A stretch of 64,000 nucleotides of DNA, taken from the NCBI RefSeq assembly GCF_000724605.1, contig NZ_CP008802.1:558001-622000 (forward strand), given 5' to 3'. The notes beneath the pieces were generated by a model. The model saw nothing but the letters and a program-made list of their open reading frames with translations. It had not been told where the DNA came from and ran no database searches. Made by a program: the position numbers and the translations under genes. Shown piece after piece: positions 55,754 to 64,000 of the stretch. Position 1 is the first letter of the stretch; the number at the start of each line of letters is the position of its first letter. This stretch comes from Actinotignum schaalii (lineage in GTDB: Bacteria; Actinomycetota; Actinomycetes; Actinomycetales; Actinomycetaceae).

Positions 55754-57280
55754 TTAGCTCCTCTTGAACATAGACAGCATGCGCGCGGTCACCAGGAATC
55801 CACCGAAAATATTGATGGATGCGATGGTGAGGGCGATGGCAGCAAGGATGGTCACGGCTATATGCCCGGAACCGAGCTGGAGGATTGCCCCCACCACAAT
55901 GATTCCGGAGATCGCGTTCGTCACGGACATGAGCGGGGTGTGCAGCGCGTGCGTCACCGAGGTGATGACGTAGAAGCCCACCACGCAGGCCAGCATGAAC
56001 ACGATGAAATGCGAGGTCATGCTCGGCGGGGCCGTGAAGAGAATCCACAGCGCTACCGCCGCTGCCAGGCCGGCCCACAGGTAGCGCACGGCGCTGGGGC
56101 GGGCCGGTTCGGGCGCAGCCGGGGGTGCGGGAGGTGCCGGGGGCGCGGCCGGGGCAGCCGAGACCTTGATGGGCGGGGGCGGCCAGGCCACCGCTCCCCC
56201 AAGCGTGACCAGAATGCCACGCACAATATCATCCTCGGTATCCAGGACCAGCTGACCATCCTTCTGCGGCGTGGTGAGTTTGAGGAAGTTGACGAGGTTC
56301 TGCCCGAAGAGCTGGGAGGCTTGGCCGGGTAGGCGCAAGGCGAGATCTTCGTAGCCGATAATCGTGACGCCGTTGGCGGTGTGGACGATTTCTCCCGGGC
56401 GGGTGCCGGCAACGTTTCCGCCGTTGGCTGCCGCCAAATCGACGATAACGCTGCCGGGTTTCATGGCTGCCACTGCCTCAGAGTCCAAGAGGAGCGGGGC
56501 CGGCTTGCCGGGGATGAGCGCCGTCGTAATAACAATATCCGCGGCGGCGGCTTCCCGGGCGTAAACAACCCCGGCGGCATTGGCCTGATCCGCGGTCATT
56601 TCGCGGGCGTAACCGTCCGCGGATTCCTGGCGCACCGGGATCTCCACGAATTCGGCGCCCATGGACTGGACCTGTTCGGCCACATCAGCGCGCACGTCCG
56701 TTGCTTTGACGATTGCGCCCATGGAATTGGCGGTGCCGACCGCGGCGAGCCCGGCAACGCCGGCTCCGATAACGTACACGGTGGCCGGGGGAACTTTGCC
56801 GGCGGCGGTGACCTGGCCGGTGAAAAGCCGCCCGAAGTGGGAGGCGGCTTCGATCACGGCCCGGTAGCCGGAAATATTGGCCATGGAGGAACGTACGTCC
56901 ATGGACTGGGCGCGGGAAATACGCGGAATTGCGTCAAGCGCCAGGGCCGTGAGTTCGCGGTGCGAAAGTTCCTCGATAAGTTCGGGCGAGCCGGCCGGGT
57001 TCATGCGCGCAATGAGGGTGGCGCCGCGGCTCATGCGGTCAAGGTAGCTGGCATCCGGGGCGTCGGTGGCTAAAACGATATCCGCGGCCCAGGCTTCTTG
57101 TGCGGAGACGAGGCGTGCGCCCGCGCTTTCGTACTGGCTATCGGGGTAGGACGAGGCTTCCCCCGCCCCCGTTTCCACCGCGACCTCGTAGCCCAAAGCG
57201 ATGAGCTTGGCCACGGTATCGGGGGTGCCCGCCACCAGGGGGTCACCCGGGCGGGTACTTTTAGGTATTCCAACAAGCAT
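55754..57280 (-). CDS. pntA: NAD(P) transhydrogenase subunit alpha
   Basis: 508-aa, E. coli-type fused alpha chain. The NAD-binding dI domain resembles alanine dehydrogenase ([45 protein letters not shown]). A Pro/Ala-rich linker is followed by three to four membrane helices (about 400–508). Some actinobacteria split this into PntAA and PntAB; here it is one gene. GAGGAG lies 8 nt before the ATG. Confidence 0.96.
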   Translation of the reverse strand: MLVGIPKSTRPGDPLVAGTPDTVAKLIALGYEVAVETGAGEASSYPDSQYESAGARLVSAQEAWAADIVLATDAPDASYLDRMSRGATLIARMNPAGSPELIEELSHRELTALALDAIPRISRAQSMDVRSSMANISGYRAVIEAASHFGRLFTGQVTAAGKVPPATVYVIGAGVAGLAAVGTANSMGAIVKATDVRADVAEQVQSMGAEFVEIPVRQESADGYAREMTADQANAAGVVYAREAAAADIVITTALIPGKPAPLLLDSEAVAAMKPGSVIVDLAAANGGNVAGTRPGEIVHTANGVTIIGYEDLALRLPGQASQLFGQNLVNFLKLTTPQKDGQLVLDTEDDIVRGILVTLGGAVAWPPPPIKVSAAPAAPPAPPAPPAAPEPARPSAVRYLWAGLAAAVALWILFTAPPSMTSHFIVFMLACVVGFYVITSVTHALHTPLMSVTNAISGIIVVGAILQLGSGHIAVTILAAIALTIASINIFGGFLVTARMLSMFKRS

Positions 57281-57429
57281 AAAGTGCTCCTCAGTACAGC
57301 ACTGCCGTGCTGCGTTCTGCGTGGGCGGCGCTCCAGATACGCCATTGTCGCGCCGCCGCGGGACATCCCTTATTATTCCACGTTTCCCGAAAGGGCCTGA
57401 GCGCGCGGGAAAGTGTGAGACTGCGGCCC

Positions 57430-57545
57430 GGCCTATCGACTGCGCCGGATGCTACCTGCCGCGCCGGGCGCTACTGGACGTACCGCGGCCTATCGACCGC
57501 GGCCGGAAACTACCTGCCGCGCCGGGTACTACCTGCCGCGCCGGG
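57430..57545. repeat. 57–58 bp duplication containing the holA 3' end
   Basis: CTACCTGCCGCGCCGGG occurs identically at 57452, 57510 and 57529. GGCCTATCGAC occurs at 57430 and 57487. The copy at 57529 is the holA stop plus its last codons. The remainder of the 57281–57528 gap shows nothing else. Confidence 0.8.
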
Positions 57546-58506
57546 CCCGCCCGATGGCAATAATCGCGTGTTCTACGGCGTACTGCGGATCGCGGGAGGC
57601 ACCCTTGACCTGTTCATCGGCGAGCGCCACGGCTCGGATGGCGTGCCCGAGCCCGGCGTCGCTCCATCCGCGCGCTTCCCGCCGAGCCCGTTGAGCTTGC
57701 CAGGGCGCCATTTTCAATTCCTTCTGGCTGATTCCCGGCGCTTGGACGATGGCGAGCTGGCGCAGTTTCGCCGCGAGCGCGGCCACGATAGGGACGGGAT
57801 TGACCCGGGTAGCGAAAGCGTGGCGGGCCAGCGCTAAAGCTTGGCCGGTGCGCCCGGCCAGGGCCGCGTCCGCGATCTCAAAGGGGGTTGCTTCATTGCG
57901 CCCGGCGTAGAAATCGCGAATATGATCTTCGGTGATCATCCCCTCCACATCGGCGAGGAGCTGGGCGGTGGCACTGAGTAGTTCGCGCAGGTCCTGGCCG
58001 AGGGCATCAACGAGGGCCCGCACCGCGCCGTCCGTGATTTTGCGCCCGGCGGCCCGTACATCCGCCGTCACCAAACGCGCTTTATCATCATCGCGTTTGA
58101 TTTTTTCGATGCGGGCTACCTGCCAGCCCCCCGCCGCGATGGCGTCGAGGAGTTTTTTGCCGCGAGTGCCTCCCCCGTGTTGGATAATCACGGGGATATC
58201 CGCGTTGGGTTGCGGGAGGTAGGCAAGCATTTCCGCGAGGAACGCGTCATTCATGTGTTCGGCGCCGGTCACGATGATGATGCGGTGGTCCCCGAAAAGT
58301 GAGGGTGAGGTGTGGAGGGCGAGGGAGCCGCGCTCGTAGGATGCGGCGTCTAGGCGCACGACCTGCACCTCGGGATGTGTTTGGCGAGCGAGGCGAACGA
58401 GCCGGGCCCAGGCGCGCTCGGCCAGCACCGGCTCTGCACCAATAATGAGGATGACCGGTTCTAAGCGGAGGGCGTCGTACCCGACGGTGCGTTCTTTGGC
58501 TGCCAT
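57529..58506 (-). CDS. holA: DNA polymerase III subunit delta
   Basis: 325-aa clamp-loader delta subunit. N-terminal RFC-like fold begins LEPVILIIGAEPVLAERAWA. ARIEKIKRDDDKARLV, the helical middle (ALGQDLRELLSATAQLLAD) and the C-terminal collar domain (VPIVAALAAKLRQLAIVQ) match HolA. The 5' third lies inside the open frame of comEC, which reads through it. ATG in GGAACCATG context. Confidence 0.93.
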   Translation of the reverse strand: MAAKERTVGYDALRLEPVILIIGAEPVLAERAWARLVRLARQTHPEVQVVRLDAASYERGSLALHTSPSLFGDHRIIIVTGAEHMNDAFLAEMLAYLPQPNADIPVIIQHGGGTRGKKLLDAIAAGGWQVARIEKIKRDDDKARLVTADVRAAGRKITDGAVRALVDALGQDLRELLSATAQLLADVEGMITEDHIRDFYAGRNEATPFEIADAALAGRTGQALALARHAFATRVNPVPIVAALAAKLRQLAIVQAPGISQKELKMAPWQAQRARREARGWSDAGLGHAIRAVALADEQVKGASRDPQYAVEHAIIAIGRARRGR

Positions 58507-61027
58507 GGTTCCATTCTCTCATGTCGTAACTCACCTGCTGGACGGCAGGTGGCCGCACCGGTTCCGCGCACTTCGATACCAGCTCACCTTCCGCCCACGC
58601 TATTGCCCCGCAGGTGAGGGTCGGATAGATGTGCGCGCCGGCATAGAGTTCGTAGACGCGCGCGGAGGGGTGCCCGTAACTGTTCTCACCTACGGATATG
58701 AGGGCAATTGCGGGGTCAAGTTCACGGGCGAGGCGCGCGGATTGGTCCGCGCTTCCGTGATGGGCGACGACCGCGATATCAACCGGCCCAACCGCCCCCA
58801 CGAGGCGTTCCTGGGCCGGGGCAGTCGCATCGCCGAGAACCACAATGCGCTGGCTAGCCTGGGTAGTGCCGTTGGGTGAGCTACTGTCGCTGGCCATGCT
58901 AGTGCCACTGGGTGAGCTAGTGCCGCGGGTCGAGGTGTTATCACCGGCCCTGCGCGGGCTATCTACTCCTTCAGCGTCGAGGAGGACAACGAGGGAATCG
59001 GCATTAGCTTCCTCGGGAATGCTGCGCGCACCCGGCCGCGGGCTGAGAATCCGAGCAATGGGCACATTATCTACCCGCAGTGTTGTTCCTGCGGCTACCA
59101 CGCTGACCGGAATGGAGTGCGATTCGAGCAGTTCCAGGGCGGTGCGGGACTGGGGCTTCGGGGCGGAATTTGGTGATATCCATGCCGCGCTGATCGTGGT
59201 GGATGTGAGAACGTCACGTAATCCTTCTACGTGATCCGAGTGGAAATGGGAGAGGATGAGCAGGTCAAGATGACTGACCTGAGCATCTGCCAAGCATCGG
59301 GCAGCGGCGGGAGTTTGCGGCCCCACGTCGATCATGATTGTGTATCCGCGCACCCGGTAGAGGAAAGCTGATCCCTGGCCCACATCGCATTGCACCGCCG
59401 TCCAGTTGGGAGGAATCGCGGCGCTCCCGGGCCAGCGCGATAACCCGAGAGCTGCGAGTGCTCCCACAAGAATAATGGCCGCGCTCATGCGGGGTACCAC
59501 CAGGAGCGCCAGAACCGCGTATATATGACCGATGCCGGCAAGAATGAGGGGAATTCCCGATCCGGGTAGGGAGGCGAGCAGGCGGGCTACTTGGTCAATC
59601 CACCACGTTGATAAAGCGGCACCGGAGATGGCGAGACTGGCGAGCATGGGGAATAGCGGGGCCGTGAGCGCGCCAACAAGTCCGAAAATGGTGAGCGGTG
59701 CGACCACGGGTGCCACGAGGGCATTGGCAGGCACCGCCCAGAGCGACCCGGCTTCGGTAAAGAGGAGGAGTACGGGCAGGCAAGATAGTTGGGCTACCAG
59801 AGGAATAGCGATGACCCGGGCCAGGGTGGCCGGGAAGAACCGGGTGAGGTAGTCGGTGAGCCGGTATCCCCCGCAGATAATTCCGAGGGTGGCGCTGGCG
59901 GAGAGCAGGAAACCGTAGCCGGTTGCGAGCCAGGGATCAATAAGGGCAGCCGCGATACTCGCACAGCTCAAGGCATTGATGGCTTGGCTACGGCGGTTCA
60001 TTCCGAGTGCCGCCAGAACCACCAGCCCCATGAGGGCCGCGCGGATAACCGAGGGTGCGGGGCCCACCAGAATCACCAGTCCGCCTAAACCAACCGCTCC
60101 GGCAAGGGCGGTGCGCAGCGGCCGGGCCCGGCCGATCGCCATAATAATGAGGCCGAGGACGAGGGAAACATGGGCCCCCGATACCGCAATGAGGTGGGTG
60201 AGTGCGGTTGTGCGCATGGCTTCTTCAAGTTCTGGTGATACCCGGATATCGTCGCCTAGCGCTACCCCGGGAATGAGGCCGCGGGCGTGTTCGGGGCGGG
60301 CAGAAAGCAGAGTGGCGAGCGCAGTATCGATGCGGTGGACAACGCGCGCGCTGAGTGCGCCGCTTCCGCTTATCTGGAGAGCCGCCCCGGACCAGCGGGC
60401 ACTTTCACGCCGCCCTTCCACCGCGGTGAGGCGGCCGTGGCCCATCACGTATTGGCCGGCCAATGCGGTGCAGGGAAGCTCCGCGCGGATACGCGCACGC
60501 GGGCCAGCGTCGAGTCGCACCCCGTTCGCGCCCGCGGTGGTGATCGTACGAGGACGCAGGAGCGCCGTGCATTTCTCTTCTCCCCACGGCGTGGTGGAAG
60601 GTTCCGGGCGGGTCGCGATAGCGGCTTCCAATTCCACGCTTGCCTGGACCGCGGGAATATGTGCCGCGGAGAGGGCGAGCAGCCCGGCGATACCGGCAGC
60701 GCTCGCCGTGCAGGCCACCGCGAGGATACCCAAGACCACCCCGCTTGCCCTCCCGCGCAGCGGCGGACGGAAACGGGCGCGGCCGGCTACCACCCAGGCT
60801 GCCGCCAGACACAGGCCGGCGCCGAGGAATGCGAACTGCGCGTACCCATTCAGCGCCGCCCAGGCCCCGCCCAGAGCTGCACCAGCCGGTGGAAGAAGGC
60901 GCATATCTTGACCGTGGCCCGCGTTCACGGATACCGAGCCGCGCTGGCTGCTACGAGTACGGGTGCAGGTACGAGTACGGGAGCGGGAGCGAACGCGGGA
61001 GCGAACGCGGGAGCGAACGCCGGTCAT
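58247..61027 (-). CDS. comEC: ComEC/Rec2 competence DNA channel, with extended C-terminus
   Basis: 926 aa as read. N-terminal helices and an OB-like domain (LDAGPRARIRAELPCTALAG) precede the competence channel domain (VSGAHVSLVLGLIIMAIGR) and a metallo-beta-lactamase domain (LDLLILSHFHSDHVEGLRD, VAVVAHHGSADQSA, VGENSYGHPS). It imports ssDNA. The ATG overlaps the comEA stop (ATGA). The first 27 residues are an Arg-Ser/Thr-rich repeat, so MRLLPPAG (60904) is an alternative start. Family similarity ends near CAEPV. The last 90 or so residues, in Arg/Pro/His-rich frame, overlap holA by 260 bp and are probably not native. Confidence 0.85.
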   Translation of the reverse strand: MTGVRSRVRSRVRSRSRTRTCTRTRSSQRGSVSVNAGHGQDMRLLPPAGAALGGAWAALNGYAQFAFLGAGLCLAAAWVVAGRARFRPPLRGRASGVVLGILAVACTASAAGIAGLLALSAAHIPAVQASVELEAAIATRPEPSTTPWGEEKCTALLRPRTITTAGANGVRLDAGPRARIRAELPCTALAGQYVMGHGRLTAVEGRRESARWSGAALQISGSGALSARVVHRIDTALATLLSARPEHARGLIPGVALGDDIRVSPELEEAMRTTALTHLIAVSGAHVSLVLGLIIMAIGRARPLRTALAGAVGLGGLVILVGPAPSVIRAALMGLVVLAALGMNRRSQAINALSCASIAAALIDPWLATGYGFLLSASATLGIICGGYRLTDYLTRFFPATLARVIAIPLVAQLSCLPVLLLFTEAGSLWAVPANALVAPVVAPLTIFGLVGALTAPLFPMLASLAISGAALSTWWIDQVARLLASLPGSGIPLILAGIGHIYAVLALLVVPRMSAAIILVGALAALGLSRWPGSAAIPPNWTAVQCDVGQGSAFLYRVRGYTIMIDVGPQTPAAARCLADAQVSHLDLLILSHFHSDHVEGLRDVLTSTTISAAWISPNSAPKPQSRTALELLESHSIPVSVVAAGTTLRVDNVPIARILSPRPGARSIPEEANADSLVVLLDAEGVDSPRRAGDNTSTRGTSSPSGTSMASDSSSPNGTTQASQRIVVLGDATAPAQERLVGAVGPVDIAVVAHHGSADQSARLARELDPAIALISVGENSYGHPSARVYELYAGAHIYPTLTCGAIAWAEGELVSKCAEPVRPPAVQQVSYDMREWNHGSQRTHRRVRRPPLRTGHPHYWCRAGAGRARLGPARSPRSPNTSRGAGRAPRRRILRARLPRPPHLTLTFRGPPHHHRDRRRTHE
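60985..61020. repeat. 12-bp tandem repeat x3 in the comEC 5' end
   Basis: GGGAGCGAACGC repeated exactly three times, preceded by diverged copies to about 60940. It encodes Arg/Ser/Val/Thr repeats and keeps frame on copy-number change. Confidence 0.85.
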
Positions 61028-62043
61028 ACTGTCACCAGTGCGGATAGTTTAGTGAATTTAGCCGGCCCAATACCGGGGACCTCGAGGAGATCCTCCGGGG
61101 AGGTGAAAGGGCCGTTACTTTCTCTCCAGCTGAGAATATCCCGGGCGGTGGCCGGGCCTACCCCGGGCAGGGTCTCCAAGTCACTGGCCGAGGCAGTATT
61201 AAGGTTAATGAGGGCACCGGAATTGCTTTTCCCGGCTCCTCCCCCGCCAGTGGCCCCGCCGCCTCCACCTCTAGCGCCGCCATTCTTTCCACCTTTACTG
61301 CCACCGCTCCCGCCTGGGCTCGCGCTACCTCCCGAACCGGATAGCACTCGCGGTGCCTCACCGGGTGCGGGTATGTGGATATGGGAGCCATCTGTTACGG
61401 GTTCGGCAAGATTGATCGCGGCACCATCCGCATTCGGGGTGAGTCCGCCGGCTAATTCCACCAGGTCGTTCACCCGGGCGCCACCGGGAGCGCTATATAC
61501 ACCCGGGGTTGCCACCTCACCGGAAATATAGGCGACGATAGTTGTGGGACTGGATTCGCCCGCAGTGGGGGTGGCCGGACCAGATTCGCCGCGCGCCGCT
61601 TCGCCTTGAGATGCACCCGGAGTAGCTGGCGGGCCGGAGGAAACCACGGCCGGGCCTTCAGTGGTAGAGACCGGGCCGGCCACGCTGTTCCCCGGTGGTA
61701 CCGCGGCGGGGCTAGCGGAGGCCGGACCGCCCCCGCGCCCGAGCCAGGCCAGCACTCCAAGAATGAGGAGCCCGCCTAGCAAAGCGATAGCGAAAGCGCC
61801 AAGTGTTCGGGGAGACCAGCGCCATCGCGATGCTTGCGCGGGCGTGGTGAGCGCGGCGATATCTTCACCGGTACCCGCCCCGAGGGCAAGAGCCGCGAAA
61901 TCTCGTACCGCGCTCCGGCCCGGCGGCCCACCCCGACTTCTACCCGGCGGTCCACCCGCACTCGGATCCAGGCCTGCCTCCGGTGCCGGATCGGTGCGGG
62001 GCAGGCTGAGGCGCGGGGCTGGGTGCGGTATTGAGGTAGTCAT
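61024..62043 (-). CDS. comEA: ComEA-like DNA-binding competence protein
   Basis: 339 aa. Cytoplasmic Pro-rich N-terminus, one TM helix (TLGAFAIALLGGLLILGVLA, near residue 85), Ser/Pro/Gly linker, a SLBB-type domain (VAYISGEVATPGVYSAPGG), a long Gly/Ser spacer and a C-terminal helix-hairpin-helix pair (LNTASASDLETLPGVGPATA; SPEDLLEVPGIGPAKF). It binds incoming dsDNA outside the membrane. CATGAT 6 nt before the ATG suggests a leaderless mRNA. Confidence 0.92.
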   Translation of the reverse strand: MTTSIPHPAPRLSLPRTDPAPEAGLDPSAGGPPGRSRGGPPGRSAVRDFAALALGAGTGEDIAALTTPAQASRWRWSPRTLGAFAIALLGGLLILGVLAWLGRGGGPASASPAAVPPGNSVAGPVSTTEGPAVVSSGPPATPGASQGEAARGESGPATPTAGESSPTTIVAYISGEVATPGVYSAPGGARVNDLVELAGGLTPNADGAAINLAEPVTDGSHIHIPAPGEAPRVLSGSGGSASPGGSGGSKGGKNGGARGGGGGATGGGGAGKSNSGALINLNTASASDLETLPGVGPATARDILSWRESNGPFTSPEDLLEVPGIGPAKFTKLSALVTV

Positions 62044-62148
62044 GGGCCTATCATGCGCGCCCGCGCGCACCTGGTGCCGGCGCCCCGGCCCACGTGGGGA
62101 TAACGCCGACGTTTGGCCAGCTGTGGATAGTTTCAGGCATCGCCGCTC

Positions 62149-62154
62149 TACAAT
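62149..62154 (+). promoter_or_regulatory. Candidate -10 box for leaderless DUF853 gene
   Basis: TACAAT, then six bases, then the ATG at 62161. No Shine–Dalgarno is present. Confidence 0.5.
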
Positions 62155-62160
62155 ATTGGT

Positions 62161-64000
62161 ATGAACGACGCCGATATTGCCCGCTTGCGCGCCGAGGCGG
62201 CCGAAGCCGCTGCTAAAGCTGCCCGCGCGGAAGCCGAACTCGCCCAGGCTCGCCTCGATGCCGCCCTCGCCGCCACATCCGCCACCGCGACAGAAGCCTC
62301 ACCTTCCAGCGAAACCTCACCTACAGCCGAAAGCGGCACCGTCGCTGAAACCGCCACAGCCACACCCATCACAACCCCCGATACTTCATCCGCCACCGCG
62401 GCAGAGAAGCGCCCACCCGTGCAGCCGGCGGCGTCGTCGCCGCAAGACTCCCCGGAACAATCCCCGCAACCCACCAATGACGATTACGCGAGCGAGGTGG
62501 CGCGCAGCTATCAGGTAGCCGGCCCGGCTCTCACCCTGGGCGCCTACCTGGACCCGGCCGGGAATCCGCGGCCCGATGTGCTGGTACGGCTGCCTTTCGC
62601 GAGTTTCAACCGGCACGGGCTGGTATGCGGGGCAACCGGAACCGGGAAAACTCGTACCCTCCAGCTGCTGGCTGAACAGCTGAGCGCGGCCGGCGTGTCC
62701 GTTTTCCTTACCGATATTAAGGGCGATCTTTCCGGTTTGTGCGAGGCGGGCACGGCTTCCGATAAGCTCACGGCACGCACCCGGGCCTTGGGGCAGGATT
62801 GGGCGGGTGCCTCGTTCCCGCTGCATCTGTATTCCCTCACCGAAACTACCGGGGTGCCGCTACGTTCCACGGTGGAGGATTTCGGTGCGCTGCTGCTGGC
62901 GCGGGCCCTGAAATTGAATGACACCCAGGAATCGGCGCTGGCCTTGGTTTTCGCGTGGGCGGAGCAGGAGAATCTGCGCCTGTACACCCTGGAGGATCTG
63001 CGCGAGGTGCTCCATTATTTGACCACGGATGGCAAGGCGGAACTCTCCGGTATCGGCGGGGTGTCCACCGCGACCGCCGGCGTGATTTTGCGCGAGGTCT
63101 CCGCCCTGGCCGCGCAGGGTGGCGATGTGTTTTTCCAGCGTCCCTCCTTTAGCCCGAGCGGACTCATTGCCCACGAAGGCGAGCGCGGTGTTATTTCTGC
63201 CCTTGAGCTGCCCGACGTGCGCGATATGCCCGAACTTTTCTCCACGTTCACGATGTGGGTGCTCAGCCGGCTCTTTTCTGATCTACCGGAGGTGGGCGAT
63301 ACTCCCCTGCCTCGCCTGGTGTTTTTCTTCGACGAAGCGCATTTGCTGTTCTCGGGTGCGTCCCGGAATTTCGTGGACGAGGTGACCCGGGTGGTGCGCC
63401 TCATCCGTTCTAAGGGCGTGGGTGTTTTCTTCGTCACCCAAACCCCGCAGGATATTCCCGAATCGGTGCTCGCGCAGCTGGGCACCCGGATTCACCACGC
63501 CCTGCGCGCCCACACCCCCAAGGACGTCAAGGTTCTCAAGGAAACAGCAAAGACTTTCCCCTTCTCGCCCCTGGATATTGCGGCCGTGCTGCCCGCGTTG
63601 GGGACCGGTGAAGCTGTGGTCACGGGTTTGGGCGACGACGGCGCACCTACGGCCGTGGCCCCTACTCGGCTGTGGGCGCCGCGCTCCGTCATGGGCCCGG
63701 CCACTCCGGCCGCCTTGCGCACCGCCCTTGGAGCAACACCCCGGCCTGCTCCTCTTTCCGGGGAAGCCGCGAACGAGGGCGCGGCCCGCGCGGTTGCCGA
63801 GCGGCGCGCGCAGCTGGAAGCCGCGGCGGCCGCTGCTAAAGAAGCGGAAGAGCAGCGGCGGGCCGAGGAGGCCGCGGCGAAGAAAGCCGCCCGCGAGGCG
63901 GAGAAAAAGTTGGCAGCCGCGGAACGGGAAGCTGAGCGGGCCGCCCAGCGGGCCCAGCGGAATGCGGAGAAGGAGGCTGAGAGTCAGGCTCGGCGCCGCG
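62161..64000 (+). CDS. HerA-like/DUF853 ATPase (partial, continues past window)
   Basis: 613 codons are visible. An Ala/Glu-rich helix and a Thr/Ser/Pro linker (residues 1–110) precede the DUF853 ATPase: Walker A VCGATGTGKTRTLQLLAEQL near residue 157, FLTDIKGDLSGL, Walker B LVFFFDEAHLLFSGA near 385, VRLIRSKGVGVFFVTQTPQD, and IHHALRAHTPKDVKVLKETA. The visible C-terminus is a strongly charged Ala/Glu/Arg/Lys coiled-coil. Related to FtsK/HerA translocases; cellular role unknown. No stop appears before the window ends. Confidence 0.9.
   Translation, partial: MNDADIARLRAEAAEAAAKAARAEAELAQARLDAALAATSATATEASPSSETSPTAESGTVAETATATPITTPDTSSATAAEKRPPVQPAASSPQDSPEQSPQPTNDDYASEVARSYQVAGPALTLGAYLDPAGNPRPDVLVRLPFASFNRHGLVCGATGTGKTRTLQLLAEQLSAAGVSVFLTDIKGDLSGLCEAGTASDKLTARTRALGQDWAGASFPLHLYSLTETTGVPLRSTVEDFGALLLARALKLNDTQESALALVFAWAEQENLRLYTLEDLREVLHYLTTDGKAELSGIGGVSTATAGVILREVSALAAQGGDVFFQRPSFSPSGLIAHEGERGVISALELPDVRDMPELFSTFTMWVLSRLFSDLPEVGDTPLPRLVFFFDEAHLLFSGASRNFVDEVTRVVRLIRSKGVGVFFVTQTPQDIPESVLAQLGTRIHHALRAHTPKDVKVLKETAKTFPFSPLDIAAVLPALGTGEAVVTGLGDDGAPTAVAPTRLWAPRSVMGPATPAALRTALGATPRPAPLSGEAANEGAARAVAERRAQLEAAAAAAKEAEEQRRAEEAAAKKAAREAEKKLAAAEREAERAAQRAQRNAEKEAESQARRR

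Overview
This is a 64 kb chromosomal segment of a high-GC Gram-positive bacterium. Gene content and order (hemW–DUF3097–hrcA–dnaJ–rsmE–phoH–ybeY–corC–era, recO–uppS, PriA-type HisA, leaderless starts, MmpL-like and DUF853 proteins) point to an actinobacterium. Protein similarity as remembered suggests the Actinomycetaceae, for example near Actinotignum/Actinobaculum; the genus is inference. I saw no rRNA, tRNA, CRISPR array, insertion sequence or prophage. Most of the window is housekeeping DNA, and the unusual items are small and local.

Layout. 1–5.2 kb (minus): ruvX (cut by the window edge), alaS, rpsD, rarA. 5.4–8.7 kb (plus): an MmpL-type RND transporter and a YetF/DUF421 membrane protein. 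8.8–10.6 kb (minus): aspS. 10.9–15.8 kb (plus): an MFS permease, a DeaD-type RNA helicase and two paralogous small lipoproteins. 16–20.5 kb (minus): pheS–pheT–SDR, joined by overlapping stop/start codons. 20.6–24.3 kb: a GPH-family sugar symporter and glucuronate isomerase, divergent across a 520-bp region full of inverted repeats. 24.5–30 kb: a repetitive Lys/Asp/Ala-rich protein, a TrmH-family RNA methyltransferase, a glycerophosphodiesterase, the infC–rpmI–rplT operon (infC with an apparent AUU start) and two small DUF4190-like membrane proteins. 29.6–35.1 kb (minus): priA, an unknown protein, a PEBP protein, uppS, recO, and leuA preceded by a leucine-rich leader peptide. 35.1–43.7 kb (minus): a membrane-anchored hydrolase, era, corC-like, ybeY, phoH, rsmE, dnaJ and hrcA behind a CIRCE element. 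43.7–53 kb: DUF3097, an EamA transporter, an SDR, hemW, trmB, lepA, an LLM oxidoreductase, a PH-domain protein and rpsT. 53–54 kb: an AT-richer islet with an exported protein and a small two-TM protein. 54.3–57.3 kb: pntAB. 57.5–62 kb: holA, comEC and comEA. 62.2 kb to the end: a HerA/DUF853 ATPase (cut by the edge).

Functional themes are translation (four synthetase genes, three ribosomal proteins plus S20, IF3, LepA, Era, YbeY, RsmE, TrmB, TrmH), genome maintenance and DNA uptake (RuvX, RarA, RecO, HolA, ComEA/ComEC) and heat-shock control (HrcA/CIRCE/DnaJ).

The observations most worth checking are: a one-base frameshift in leuA next to a well-formed leucine leader-peptide attenuator; a C7 tract that breaks the N-terminus of a membrane protein whose intact paralogue lies next door; comEC reading about 260 bp into holA; the exported-protein/small-membrane-protein islet; repeated micro-duplications at gene 3' ends; and several start codons placed 6–7 nt after a -10 box, which implies leaderless mRNAs.
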